Notes: generated by a model not told the origin, from the letters alone. A stretch of DNA of 64,000 bases from Nitrospira sp. (GCA_035968315.1 JAVYIN010000007.1:342996-406995); one strand, 5' to 3'; shown: positions 17,577 to 27,133, counted from the stretch's first letter. A program made the numbers and translations.

Positions 17577-19016
17577 TTGCAGGGGCCACGACCTTTTCTT
17601 GTCAATGGCGAATGGACGCCCGGCGCAACGACAGCGCGGGTCACGAATCCGTTCAACGGACAGCTGATCGCGGAGGTGTGCCAGGCCGGAGAGGCCGATG
17701 CCGAAGCGGCGATGGCCTCGTCCGCCGCCGCCGCGCCTATCATGGGCAAGTTGTCATCCCATGCCCGCTACAATATGTTGCAAGAGATCGCGGCGCTGAT
17801 CTATAAACGGCGCGACGAGTTCGCGCAGACCATCACGGCTGAAGCGGGCAAACCCATTGCCGATGCCAAGCGTGAAGTCAGCCGCTCCATTCAAACCTTT
17901 ACCGTCGCGGCGGAAGAGGCGAAGCGCATTCCCGGCGAAGTGGTGCCGCTGGATTGGACTCCGAACACCGAGTCATTTCTGGGCATGTTGCGCCGGTTCC
18001 CCATCGGGCCGGTTCTCGGGATCACTCCGTTCAATTTCCCGCTGAATCTCGTGGCGCACAAGGTAGCTCCGGCGCTGGCGGCCGGCAATCCGATCCTCAT
18101 CAAGCCCGCCCCCCAGACGCCGCTGACAGCGCTGCTACTGGGTGAGGTGGCGCTGGCGGCCGGTGTGCCGCCCGGCGGCCTCAACGTGCTGCCCTGCGAC
18201 AATGCGGTCGCCGAACGGCTGGTGATCGATCCCCGGTTCAAGCTGCTGAGTTTTACCGGCAGCGCGGCGGTGGGGTGGATGTTGAAGGCCAGGTGCGGGA
18301 AGAAAAAAGTGACGCTCGAGCTGGGCGGGAACGCCGGCGTGATCATCGAGCCGGACGCGGATCTCGACCTCGCGGCGCAACGCTGCGCGGCGGGCGGATT
18401 TGGCTATGCGGGGCAGACCTGTATTTCGGTGCAGCGTATTCTGGTTCACCACTCGGTGGCCGACGCCTTTTCGACGAAGTTGCTGCTGCAAGTGGCGCGA
18501 GTGAAGGCCGGAGATCCCACGGACGAGACGACGGTCGTGGGGCCGTTGATCAATGAGGCGGCGACGCAGCGGGTCGAAGGATGGATTGAAGAAGCCGTGG
18601 CTCAAGGCGCCAGGGTCTTGCTGGGAGGGAAGCGCCGGGGCTCGGTGCTGGAAGCGACGGTCTTGACCAATGTGAAGCCGGAGATGAAGGTGTCCTGCCA
18701 GGAAGTGTTTGGGCCGGTTGTGACGGTGTCGTCCTACCGGCAGCTGAACGATGCCATTGCGGAGCTGAATCGCTCCGATTACGGGCTCCAGGCGGGCATT
18801 TTCACACAGGACATCAATAAGATCTTCCACGCCTTTCGCCATCTGGAGGTCGGGGGCGTCCTGGCCAACGAAATTCCCACGTTCCGTGCCGATCACATGC
18901 CCTATGGTGGGGTGAAGGATTCCGGGCTGGGGCGGGAAGGGGTGCGGGCGGCGATTGAAGATATGACCGAGCCCCGGTTGCTGGTCCTGAATCTCAAGGA
19001 GCCGGCCGGAGGGTAG
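17577..19016 (+). CDS. NAD(P)-dependent aldehyde dehydrogenase
   Basis: A 479-residue aldehyde dehydrogenase superfamily enzyme oxidising an aldehyde to an acid. Motifs: GITPFNFPLNLVAHK for cofactor binding, FTGSAAVG, the catalytic Glu in LELGGN near residue 248 and the catalytic Cys in GYAGQTCISVQR near residue 281. The start is TTG 17577 with GGGAG about 10 nt upstream. Its place between the zinc-ribbon gene and arginine decarboxylase could suit oxidation of an aminoaldehyde from polyamine breakdown, but a glyceraldehyde- or lactaldehyde-type substrate is equally possible. Confidence 0.92.
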   Translation: MQGPRPFLVNGEWTPGATTARVTNPFNGQLIAEVCQAGEADAEAAMASSAAAAPIMGKLSSHARYNMLQEIAALIYKRRDEFAQTITAEAGKPIADAKREVSRSIQTFTVAAEEAKRIPGEVVPLDWTPNTESFLGMLRRFPIGPVLGITPFNFPLNLVAHKVAPALAAGNPILIKPAPQTPLTALLLGEVALAAGVPPGGLNVLPCDNAVAERLVIDPRFKLLSFTGSAAVGWMLKARCGKKKVTLELGGNAGVIIEPDADLDLAAQRCAAGGFGYAGQTCISVQRILVHHSVADAFSTKLLLQVARVKAGDPTDETTVVGPLINEAATQRVEGWIEEAVAQGARVLLGGKRRGSVLEATVLTNVKPEMKVSCQEVFGPVVTVSSYRQLNDAIAELNRSDYGLQAGIFTQDINKIFHAFRHLEVGGVLANEIPTFRADHMPYGGVKDSGLGREGVRAAIEDMTEPRLLVLNLKEPAGG

Positions 19017-19138
19017 CGTAAAAAAACCGCTGAGGATATTGCGAACCCAGGCCAATCTTGGTACAACAGCGGCCCGATGCGTGCATGGTCGGCGCGGTGA
19101 ACGGCGGTTTGTGGGCGTAGCCAAGGGAGAAGAGAACG

Positions 19139-19708
19139 ATGGTACCTACACATATGTTTCTGACACGAGGGGTAGGGGTCCACAAAGAGAAGCTCGCTTC
19201 CTTTGAGCAGGCCCTCCGCAGCGCCGGCGTGGCGTATTGCAACCTGGTGACGGTGTCGTCCATTCTGCCGCCGAATTGCAAGATTGTCCCGCGGAAGCGC
19301 GGTGAAAAGCTCTTGAACCCCGGTGAAATCACGTTTTGCGTGATGGCACGTTCGGAAACGAACGAGCGCAACCGCCTCGTGTCAGCCTCCATTGGGCTGG
19401 CGATTCCCACGGACCGGGATACCTACGGGTATCTGTCCGAGCACCATGCGCACGGCGAAACGGATGAGGAAACGGGCGAATATACCGAGGACCTGGCCGC
19501 CCAGATGCTGGCAACGACCTTGGGGGTTGAATTCGATCCGAACAGCGCGTGGAAAGAGCGCGAACAAGTGTTCAAAATGGGCGGGCAGATCGTGCGGACG
19601 CTCAACATCACCCAGTCCGCCGTCGGCAAGGCCGGCAAGTGGACGACGGTGGTCGCGCTGGCGGTCTTTATCCCATCAGAAAATCTGCCGAAGCGGGAGC
19701 GGCGCTAG
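19139..19708 (+). CDS. pdaD: Pyruvoyl-dependent arginine decarboxylase
   Basis: A 189-residue proenzyme that cleaves itself to form a pyruvoyl cofactor and converts arginine to agmatine. The cleavage site is visible as [11 protein letters not shown], between Ser40 and Ser41. The later text [19 protein letters not shown] and TWT-type C-terminus ([14 protein letters not shown]) fit the family known mostly from archaea and scattered bacteria. The start ATG 19139 follows AAGGGAGAAGAG. It is 61 bp upstream of agmatinase, the next enzyme in the pathway. Confidence 0.94.
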   Translation: MVPTHMFLTRGVGVHKEKLASFEQALRSAGVAYCNLVTVSSILPPNCKIVPRKRGEKLLNPGEITFCVMARSETNERNRLVSASIGLAIPTDRDTYGYLSEHHAHGETDEETGEYTEDLAAQMLATTLGVEFDPNSAWKEREQVFKMGGQIVRTLNITQSAVGKAGKWTTVVALAVFIPSENLPKRERR

Positions 19709-19769
19709 TCCGTGCCTGGCCGAGCGGCCCTTCATCCGCCGGTCGAATTGTCAGCCTAAAGGATTGTCT

Positions 19770-20702
19770 GTGGCGCTGCCATCGGGTTGGGAAGGGGCGG
19801 AGGGTAATTTTCTCGGGATCGATGAGCCCTGGTGCCATCCCGGCCAAGCGGGGGTCTATGTCCTGCCCGCGCCCTACGAGCATACCTCCAGTTATATTCT
19901 TGGGTCGGATCGCGGCCCGTCCGCCATTATTGAAGCCTCGCATCAGGTCGAGTTTTACGACGAGCAGCTTGGCTACGAACCCTTTCGAGAATGGAAGGGC
20001 ATCGCGACCGCGACGCCGCTCGATCTCAAGGGGCAGGTCGATGGCGCCGCCGTGGATGCCATCGAAGCCTTTGTCGCGCCCCATGTGGGCACCGGCCGGT
20101 TGCTCGTGACGCTGACGGGGGAGCATACCGGGGCGTTGGGGGCGATTAGAGCGCATGCGAAACGCTATCCGGATCTCTGTGTGGTGCAAATCGATGCGCA
20201 CGGCGATTTGCGCCAGGCCTACGAAGGCAATCCCTTCAGCCATGCCAGCGTGATGGCGCGGGTCGTCGATGACGGACACCCGCTGGTGCAGGTGGGCATC
20301 CGGTCGATTTGCCAGGAAGAGGTGCAACGGATCAAATCGACGGATCGCATCGCGACTTTCTTTGCCGCCTCGATCCTCGATCCGTCCGGGCCCTATGAAG
20401 GCAAGGCCTCGCGCTGGGTTCCCGAGGTGGTGGCGGCCTGCAAGGGGCCGGTGTATCTGACGTTCGATTGCGACGGCTTGGATGCGTCCATCATTCCCGC
20501 GCTGGGCACGCCGGAGCCGGGTGGCCTGGGCTGGTACGATACGCTGCACCTGATCACGGCGCTGGCCAATGGCCCCGGTATTGTGGGGATGGACATCAGC
20601 GAAATTGCGCCGATCGACGGGTTCGTGGCCCCGCAGTTTTCGATCGCCCGGTTGATTTACCGCATGCTGGGCCGGATCAAGGCCGGCCGCCGCGTCCATT
20701 AG
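19770..20702 (+). CDS. speB: Agmatinase
   Basis: A 310-residue ureohydrolase that splits agmatine to putrescine and urea using two manganese ions. All ligand motifs are present: GEHTG, DAHGD (with downstream SHAS), and FDCDGLDAS with the closing GTPEPGG. The start is GTG 19770 with AAAGGA upstream; a much longer open frame to 19392 overlaps pdaD and is not used. It completes the two-step putrescine route with pdaD. Confidence 0.93.
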   Translation: MALPSGWEGAEGNFLGIDEPWCHPGQAGVYVLPAPYEHTSSYILGSDRGPSAIIEASHQVEFYDEQLGYEPFREWKGIATATPLDLKGQVDGAAVDAIEAFVAPHVGTGRLLVTLTGEHTGALGAIRAHAKRYPDLCVVQIDAHGDLRQAYEGNPFSHASVMARVVDDGHPLVQVGIRSICQEEVQRIKSTDRIATFFAASILDPSGPYEGKASRWVPEVVAACKGPVYLTFDCDGLDASIIPALGTPEPGGLGWYDTLHLITALANGPGIVGMDISEIAPIDGFVAPQFSIARLIYRMLGRIKAGRRVH

Positions 20703-20706
20703 CCGT

Positions 20707-21456
20707 GTGACCATGTCGCGCGAATCTGACCACGCGCCTCCAGCCTCTCCATCCATCCGGATCAACAAATTTTTCACCCAGCATGGGATTTGTTCGCGCC
20801 GTGAGGCCGATGCCCTCATCGAATCCGGGCGGGTGACGATCAATGGGCGGACGGCCAAGCTGGGCGACCAGGTGAGCCAGGCCGATGTGATTGCTCGTGA
20901 CGGCACCGTCATCCCATGGGGGCAGGCCTTCACCTACATCAAGTATCACAAGCCGGTCGGCGTGACGACGACGAGCGAACCGCACGTGCCGCGCAATATC
21001 ATCGCAGAAATCGGGCATCCCGAGCGCATCTTCCCCATTGGCCGGTTGGACAAGGATTCGTCCGGTCTCATCTTGCTCACGAACGACGGGAATATCGTCA
21101 ATGAGATTTTGCGGACCGAGTTTGGCCACGAGCGGGAATATGTCGTGGAGGTCGATCATCCGTTCGATGACGCGTTTTTGACGCAGATGGCCGCCGGAGT
21201 AATGGTGCTGGGGAGTATGACCAAGCCTTGCCGTATGGAGCGTGTGCGGGCGAACCGGTTCCGGATCGTGCTGACGGAGGGCCGCAATCGTCAGATCCGC
21301 CGCATGTGCCAGGCGCTGGGATATCGTGTGACGGGCCTGCATCGTGTGCGGATCATGCACATCGGCATCGAGGGGCTTGGGGTCGGACGATGGAACGTGC
21401 TGACGGATGAGGAGCGAATGCACCTGTTTCGGGCGGTCGGCAGGGCGGCGAGTTAG
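20707..21456 (+). CDS. rluF: 23S rRNA pseudouridine synthase, RluF/RsuA type
   Basis: A 249-residue enzyme. The N-terminal S4 RNA-binding domain (RINKFFTQHGICSRREADA) precedes a catalytic domain with GRLDKDSSGLILLTNDG, whose Asp attacks the uridine, and EGRNRQIRRMCQ. It is closest to the RluF/RluE/RsuA group; RluF modifies U2604 (E. coli) of 23S rRNA. Starts at GTG 20707 or ATG 20713. It follows speB by 4 bp and overlaps the end of the convergent membrane-protein gene by 4 bp. Confidence 0.9.
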   Translation: MTMSRESDHAPPASPSIRINKFFTQHGICSRREADALIESGRVTINGRTAKLGDQVSQADVIARDGTVIPWGQAFTYIKYHKPVGVTTTSEPHVPRNIIAEIGHPERIFPIGRLDKDSSGLILLTNDGNIVNEILRTEFGHEREYVVEVDHPFDDAFLTQMAAGVMVLGSMTKPCRMERVRANRFRIVLTEGRNRQIRRMCQALGYRVTGLHRVRIMHIGIEGLGVGRWNVLTDEERMHLFRAVGRAAS

Positions 21457-22241
21457 CGGGCGTCGCTCGGGAGAGCAGGGGGCGGCGGAGCCGACGAATC
21501 CCCTAGCGTGCCGGCATCGGTGATGGCCGGCTGATGAGTGGCCGCTGGTTCCTCGTCGTCACGCCTGCGTCGTCCAAGGAAGAGGTTCAGAAAGGCGATA
21601 CAGAAACTTCCCCCCACCAGCAGTTCACTGCTGGTTTGGATCGTCCTGGTTCCCTCATCGCGCATGTCTTTCGCCACCTCGGCGACGGTATCCAAGAGCC
21701 GGTCGAGCGCCAGGCTGACCTGGATCATTTTCGGCCCCGCATTGTCCGAGGCATGCTCCTCGGCTTTTCTCCTCAGGGCCTCTCGCTCCGCGGGGGAGGC
21801 GACCGTCCATTCTTGCGTTAAGAGCTGGATGGTGGTGCTGGCGACGGAGAAGTATTGATCGAGGCTCCTTCGGACCGCTTCGATGTCTTCGGGTTCGCTC
21901 CGTCCGCTGCGCGACACGCGCAATCCGGCGGCGGCATACCGGTCGATGGCGTGCTGAATCTTGGCTCGCTGGGTCGGGAGCGACTCGGTGATGCGCTCAA
22001 AATCTTTCTGGCTGTCGGCCTCCAGCGCACGAATGATGGTATTGCGGTACCGCATCGTATCGGCTGAGATGTGGGCCAGGTCGGCGGCGCCCAGGGTGTA
22101 TTCCGTGTACATGATGCGCAAGTCTTGGTCGACCTGGCTCAGGGCCTGGCCGCTGTACCAGCCGAGCGCGGCAATCAGCAGGCTGATGAAGAGCTGGGAG
22201 CCGCGGGGTTTGGGAATCGGTAGATGGTTGAGCAGTCCCAC
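21453..22241 (-). CDS. Membrane protein with MCP-type four-helix-bundle sensor domain
   Basis: A 262-residue protein. A first membrane segment near residues 15-32 (LFISLLIAALGWYSG) is followed by a roughly 160-residue periplasmic helical bundle like the 4HB_MCP ligand domain of chemoreceptors, then a second membrane segment (LLVGGSFCIAFLNLFLG), RRRRDDEE and a Pro-rich tail. There is no HAMP or signalling domain, so it is a sensor-like or accessory protein rather than a full receptor. I chose GTG 22241 with AAGGA upstream. It lies 13 bp after the degenerate ABC gene, last in the operon. Confidence 0.75.
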   Translation of the reverse strand: MGLLNHLPIPKPRGSQLFISLLIAALGWYSGQALSQVDQDLRIMYTEYTLGAADLAHISADTMRYRNTIIRALEADSQKDFERITESLPTQRAKIQHAIDRYAAAGLRVSRSGRSEPEDIEAVRRSLDQYFSVASTTIQLLTQEWTVASPAEREALRRKAEEHASDNAGPKMIQVSLALDRLLDTVAEVAKDMRDEGTRTIQTSSELLVGGSFCIAFLNLFLGRRRRDDEEPAATHQPAITDAGTLGDSSAPPPPALPSDAR

Positions 22242-22254
22242 GGCAGTGTCCTTA

Positions 22255-23922
22255 TCACTCAAGAATGAGACGGCGATCGACGTGCGGGGTGAGGTTGGGA
22301 TCGTTCGAAACGAACACCACCGACCAGGATTCATCTTTTGAACAGAGGCGCCGAATGAGGGTTTCCCGCAGGGCCGGTTGGAGCGCGTGCAGGATGCCGT
22401 CAAAAATCAAGATCTGCGGCTTGGCGAGAATGGCGCGGGCCAGGAGAATTCGCATGATGTGGGTCGGAGCCAGGATTTTCCCGGGAGCCCGGATATGGGT
22501 TTTGATGCCCTGCGGCATGGCATCGATCTCTTCTTCCAACTCGGTGAAGCGCAGCGCCCACCGCACATCGGCATAGGGAACGTAGGGTCGGCCGAGGACA
22601 ATGTTTTCTTCGATCGTGCCCTCAAAGAGGGAGAGTTGGGAGTCGAGAATGAATCCCCGGCAGCGATTGATGGCCAAGGGGTCCAGATGGCGGAGATCGA
22701 CCCCGTTATAGCGGATGACGCCATGGGTGGGGGGTTCGAGTCCGGCCAGCACGCGGGCCAGAGCGGTTTTCGCGAGGGTGGTGCTGGCATAGATCCCGAT
22801 TTTTTCTCCGGGAGTGGCCTCCAGATCGAAGTGTTCAAAGATAGGAGGGACACCGGGATGGGCCATGGCCAGGCCTTTACAGGTGAGCCGGATGCCATGG
22901 ATCGCCGGGTCCGGCAGCGGGGCCGACAGTTCCGCGGAAACCTGGTCCTTGGGATGCGAGAAAAAGGCGTCCAGCTCCGCAAGGCCGGTCATGAAGTAGT
23001 AGACGTGCCCCATCCGTTTCACGACCGCGTCGAAGTTGGTCAACAAGCCGCTGACCACCACTTCGGCGGCCACCAATTGGCCGATCGTCAATTGGCCGAT
23101 GGAAATGAGCCAGCCGGCCGTGGCGATCAATCCGCCGTGGACGATGGCTTGCCAGCCCACAGCGCTCAGGTATTGGCGGGCCAGAATCGTGAACCGCGCG
23201 CGCCGGGCCTGCACATAGGTCTCGACCAGCCGGTCGGATTTCTGCATCAGGAGCGGCTGGCTGTCGGTGGCTTTGAAGTGCAGCAGGTTGTAGGAGATTT
23301 CTTGTATCCAATGCAGCGTATTGTATTTCGCATGGGACACGTCGATGGTGGTGCGCAGCCCCCCGTGGGACATGAGGAAAAAGACGATGTTGAATCCGAC
23401 GAGCAGCAGGATGTTGAAGAGCAGAAAATACGGGTGATAGAAGACGAGGATCGACATGCCGACCGCGCCGCCGACCACGACATTGATCAAATCCACGAGC
23501 AGGACGGAGAGCGCTCGCTGGATGAGGACCGTTTCCAGGAAGTAGTTGGCGAACCGGGGCTTGAACCCGTAAAACTGCATTTGGGGCAGTTGCTGGGTCA
23601 TGGCGATCGTGATGCGGGCGAAAATCCGCCGCTCCAGCACTTCCACGGCATAGTACTGGAGCGTTTTGAAGGCGCCCACGAAGGCCAAGCCGGTGATCAT
23701 GATGCCGGACAGGGTCACGATCGTAATGGGCTGAATGGCAAAGGCAAAGGTGTTGACCAGTTCCTGGACGGTCAGCGGCACGATGAGGGAGAAGAGCCCG
23801 ATGGCCAGCGAGTAGGAGAAAATGAGGGCGAGGATGCGCCGTTCCAGCCGGAACAGGAGCCCCAGGTGCCCCAGCATGGCTTGAAAGAGGTTCGGCTGGT
23901 TGTCGGAATGGCTTTGCGCCAT
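22255..23922 (-). CDS. ABC transporter-like membrane protein with degenerate nucleotide-binding domain
   Basis: A 555-residue fusion of a six-helix exporter-type membrane domain (about 1-320) and an ABC-like domain (330-555). The nucleotide-binding motifs are lost: the P-loop reads ASTTLAKT (Lys385) without the glycines, the LSGGQ signature is LAPTH (484-488), Walker B is LIFDG (Asp508 kept, catalytic Glu replaced by Gly509), and the H-loop His is Asn540. The FEGTIEENI text after the Q-loop region shows the domain is otherwise colinear. It follows hlyD and tolC genes, as in type I secretion. It probably does not hydrolyse ATP. Start MAQSH at 23922 is preferred; TTG/GTG starts upstream lack a ribosome site. 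Confidence 0.87.
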   Translation of the reverse strand: MAQSHSDNQPNLFQAMLGHLGLLFRLERRILALIFSYSLAIGLFSLIVPLTVQELVNTFAFAIQPITIVTLSGIMITGLAFVGAFKTLQYYAVEVLERRIFARITIAMTQQLPQMQFYGFKPRFANYFLETVLIQRALSVLLVDLINVVVGGAVGMSILVFYHPYFLLFNILLLVGFNIVFFLMSHGGLRTTIDVSHAKYNTLHWIQEISYNLLHFKATDSQPLLMQKSDRLVETYVQARRARFTILARQYLSAVGWQAIVHGGLIATAGWLISIGQLTIGQLVAAEVVVSGLLTNFDAVVKRMGHVYYFMTGLAELDAFFSHPKDQVSAELSAPLPDPAIHGIRLTCKGLAMAHPGVPPIFEHFDLEATPGEKIGIYASTTLAKTALARVLAGLEPPTHGVIRYNGVDLRHLDPLAINRCRGFILDSQLSLFEGTIEENIVLGRPYVPYADVRWALRFTELEEEIDAMPQGIKTHIRAPGKILAPTHIMRILLARAILAKPQILIFDGILHALQPALRETLIRRLCSKDESWSVVFVSNDPNLTPHVDRRLILE

Positions 23923-24043
23923 GTCGTCTAGATCCTCGCGCGAAACCGGCACGCCGTGGCGCGGCGAAAGGCGGTGCTCCGTATCGCCACCGATGCTGCC
24001 ACCCTAGCAAATCTTTGCCGGAAATGCCACGTTCTGCCGTGAC

Positions 24044-25531
24044 TTAGTCACGGGCCCGGTAGTTGACCGGCGTGGCGCTGGGCATGTTCACCGCCCAGGC
24101 GCCAATGGCCCATTGGTACAGGGCCAGGGCTTTCTGATAGTCGGCTTTGGCGCGGATCACCTGCGCTTCCGAATCCACGGAATTCCGCTCGCGGAGATTG
24201 ACGAACAAAATGCTGGTGGCGCCCAGGCTGAAGCGGAACCGTTCGCCTTCTTCCAGGGTTTTCGCCAAGCGCAGGGAATGCATGGCGGCGTCCATCCGCT
24301 CCTTGGCGCGGTCGATGGCGGAGAGGGCGTTATCGACGTCGATCGCCACCTGCTGCTCGCGAAATTTTTGCACCATGACAAACCGGTCGGCTTTGCCTTG
24401 GGCTTCCAGCACCTCGCCCCGGCTCTTGCGCTGGAGCAGCGGAATTTTCAATTCCAGCCCAAACCGGTAGCCGAGTCCCAGGACGAATTTCTCGGGCGCG
24501 CGGGCCGGCGCCGCTTCGGCATCGAGGCTGGGCAGCAGGTTGTTTTTGGCGAGTTCGAGGTCGATGTCGTTGAGCTTCGCTTCAATGCTGATTTCTTTGA
24601 TTTCCGGGCGGTCCGCCTTGGCTTGGAGTTTGTGCGCCTGGACGGTGTCGGGAGATGGCGAGGGCGTGAGTATCTGCGCTGGGAAGTCCGGCGCGCGGTC
24701 GATGGTAGGCAGCGTCGGCGCATTGTTTTCCCAGAGGAACATGGAGAGCTTGAACTGTTCCTGTTCGACCTGGCGTTGGGCGGCGATGGCCACCTCGCGC
24801 CGGCGCTGGACTTCCTGATTCGCTTCGACAACGTCCAGCGGGGCCACGGCCCCGGCTTTGGACCGCCCCTCCACCTGTTTAAACCGGTCTTCCGCGACCT
24901 TCAGGGCTTTGCGCTGCATCTCGACATACCGCACGGCGGCGACCCAATCCCAAAACTGGGTGGCGGCGGCGAGAAAGAGGTCCTGGCGGGTCTGCGCGAT
25001 GCGCACGTCCGCTCGCGGATCGGCCAGTTCCGAGCGCTGTAATTCGGCCTTCTCAGGATTGACCATCAAGCCTTTGAGCAGCGGAAAGAAGCCGCCCAAG
25101 ATCACTTGCTGGCTGCCATTGCCGAAGGAGAGGTCGGGAATCTTGGCGTCGCCGATGGCCTGGCGCACGCCCGCGCTGTAGCGGAACCCCATCGGATCCC
25201 GCGCTTCGATCAAGGTGTCGTTGAAGCCGACGGTTTGGGTATTGAGTTTGTCTTTTGAGATGAACCGTTCCACCTCGGTGTCATTGATGAGGACTGGCTC
25301 AAACGCCCCAAGCGCTTTGAGCATTTTCCCGCGGGCCATGATTTTCTCGGTGCCGGCCCCTTTCAACAGCGGATGTGCGCGGTCGATCCAGGCATGGATT
25401 TCGTTGAGACTCAAGGGGATGGCGGGAAGTCCCTTGGAGGCCTCCCCTTCGGCGGAGGCGGGAGATGGATTCGTGAAAGCGCAGAGTGAGAGCAGACTTA
25501 GGGTCAGGCTCAATCTCAAGAGGGTCATCAT
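24044..25531 (-). CDS. TolC-family outer membrane efflux protein
   Basis: A 495-residue outer-membrane channel subunit. A signal peptide ends at PASAEG. The rest is long amphipathic helices in two repeats with typical efflux-protein text (DVVEANQEVQRRREVAIAAQ near residue 230 and a C-terminal NLRERNSVDSEAQVIRAKAD). Trimers of this family form a barrel and periplasmic tunnel. It sits between hlyD and the ABC gene, with 120 bp upstream and about 120 bp downstream gaps. Confidence 0.9.
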   Translation of the reverse strand: MMTLLRLSLTLSLLSLCAFTNPSPASAEGEASKGLPAIPLSLNEIHAWIDRAHPLLKGAGTEKIMARGKMLKALGAFEPVLINDTEVERFISKDKLNTQTVGFNDTLIEARDPMGFRYSAGVRQAIGDAKIPDLSFGNGSQQVILGGFFPLLKGLMVNPEKAELQRSELADPRADVRIAQTRQDLFLAAATQFWDWVAAVRYVEMQRKALKVAEDRFKQVEGRSKAGAVAPLDVVEANQEVQRRREVAIAAQRQVEQEQFKLSMFLWENNAPTLPTIDRAPDFPAQILTPSPSPDTVQAHKLQAKADRPEIKEISIEAKLNDIDLELAKNNLLPSLDAEAAPARAPEKFVLGLGYRFGLELKIPLLQRKSRGEVLEAQGKADRFVMVQKFREQQVAIDVDNALSAIDRAKERMDAAMHSLRLAKTLEEGERFRFSLGATSILFVNLRERNSVDSEAQVIRAKADYQKALALYQWAIGAWAVNMPSATPVNYRARD

Positions 25532-25651
25532 GCGTACTCCTTTTGCTCCAGGGATAGAGAGTCATGTGCCATAGGCCGAAGTGCCGGCAGATAGAGTAGA
25601 TCGGTCAGTGTGAAGATGATGCAGGGACGATGAGCGGCAGACCGGAGGCGA

Positions 25652-27088
25652 TTACTTCGCACCTCGTCCCGCTTTCGGCAAGAGAGTGTCGATCAAGCTG
25701 GGTGGACGTTCTTGATAGTCCGGCGGGAAGAGATTAAAGCGCCGCCAGAGCTCGTACCAGAGCGGAACGCGATTCAGGATCACCCAGCCCATGGCTTTGG
25801 TGCCTTGCCGCACATGGCTTTGCTCCGGCCAGGGGCGATCCTCGGGATCAGGGACCACCCAGAAGCGGAAATTGCCCTTGCCGTCGTCCACCTGGTCGAT
25901 CACCTTGATGACGCCGGTGTAGGTGCCGGACATCAATTCCGGCCAGGCCGGCAACGGAATGGCCGGGATGCCGTAGAACAGGATTTTGACCTTGCGGCCC
26001 ACGTTGAGCAGCGGTGCGTCGATGCCGTCCGCCGTCATCTCGATGGCTTTATCGAGGCTATTCGGGGAGAGGCGCACGATCTTGTCGCCTTGGCGGACGG
26101 TTTCGCCGGCTCCGGCTTCGGCCATCTTCACGACCGTGCCGTCGATGGGGGCCAAGATTTTGCTGGCGATGCGCCGTTGGGTGGCATTCGACAGTCTGAG
26201 CGAGACCTCCGCCAGTTGATCGGTTGCTTTGGCGGCTTCGGCGACCGACGAATCGCGTGCCGCTTCCGCGTCGAGGAGGCGTTGCAGCACTTCCGCGTTG
26301 ACTTGATCGCGGCCGAAGCTCAGCGCTTTCATGCCCTGCTCGGCGGCTTTGACATTGGCCTGAGCGCCCTGGAAGTCCGCTTGGGTCGCGATGGCCCCTT
26401 GAATGCTCAATTCCAGTTCTCGCTGGGAGACCAGGCCCTGTTCCGCCAGCTGCTTATGGCGATTGACGTTGAGTTCCGCGGTGGCCATGGCAATTCTCGC
26501 GGACTCCACCTTTTGATAGGCCTCACGGACCTTGTTTTCAGCCTCCACCACCCGGGCTTGAGCCGAGGGCACGGCGGCTTTCACGAGATTCTGCATTTCC
26601 GCGATGCGTTTATCGAGTTGCTCGGCGCGCGCGAGGGCGGCCCGGCGTGTCTGTTCCAATGCCTTCTTCCGTTGATCGAGGAAAGACAGCAAATCGGGGG
26701 CCATGAAGTTGGGGTCGTAGTCTTCCAATTCGACAATGAGGTCGCCCTTTTTCACGCGCACGCCTTCAAAGACATGCCACTTTTGGATGCGTCCCGTAAT
26801 TTGCGCTTCGATATCTTGCGGGCGTTCGTAGGGTGAATAGGCCGAGAGCTGGCCGGTGACGGTGATGGTCTGCGTCCAGGGGAGGAACGCGATAATCAGC
26901 AGAAAGAGGACAACCAGTTTAATTGCGAGACGGGAGGAAAATTTCAATCGCTCAGGGATCTGAACGGATTCCCACGATTGGAGCTGGGTCGATGTGGCCA
27001 GGTCATCGACGGCGATCTCGCTCAGCCCGCTGTCCTTTCGGGTGAGTGAATGGATGGTGTTTTTGAGATCTACGCCAGGGCGAGCCAC
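25652..27088 (-). CDS. HlyD-family membrane fusion protein
   Basis: A 478-residue periplasmic adaptor anchored by one N-terminal membrane helix near residues 50-70 (LAIKLVVLFLLIIAFLPW). A biotinyl-lipoyl-like part (TGRIQKWHVFEGVRVKKGD), a long coiled-coil hairpin (about 150-290) and a beta-barrel part (ILAPIDGTVVKMAEAGAGETV) follow. It would join the inner-membrane ABC protein to TolC. Starts at GTG 27088 with AAGGGA upstream. First gene of the leftward operon, behind the promoter at 27134-27163. Confidence 0.9.
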   Translation of the reverse strand: MARPGVDLKNTIHSLTRKDSGLSEIAVDDLATSTQLQSWESVQIPERLKFSSRLAIKLVVLFLLIIAFLPWTQTITVTGQLSAYSPYERPQDIEAQITGRIQKWHVFEGVRVKKGDLIVELEDYDPNFMAPDLLSFLDQRKKALEQTRRAALARAEQLDKRIAEMQNLVKAAVPSAQARVVEAENKVREAYQKVESARIAMATAELNVNRHKQLAEQGLVSQRELELSIQGAIATQADFQGAQANVKAAEQGMKALSFGRDQVNAEVLQRLLDAEAARDSSVAEAAKATDQLAEVSLRLSNATQRRIASKILAPIDGTVVKMAEAGAGETVRQGDKIVRLSPNSLDKAIEMTADGIDAPLLNVGRKVKILFYGIPAIPLPAWPELMSGTYTGVIKVIDQVDDGKGNFRFWVVPDPEDRPWPEQSHVRQGTKAMGWVILNRVPLWYELWRRFNLFPPDYQERPPSLIDTLLPKAGRGAK

Positions 27089-27133
27089 AACGGTGATCCC
27101 TTACGTGAGAGGCCAGGAAACGATCACTCGCTC

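Noticed and set aside
19392-19769. Longer N-terminus for agmatinase
   Set aside because: The in-frame extension overlaps pdaD in another frame, has no ribosome site and is absent from the ureohydrolase family.
22378-23931. 517-codon open frame antisense to the degenerate ABC gene
   Set aside because: Low-complexity Gly/Asp/Gln/Glu/His-rich translation typical of a shadow frame.
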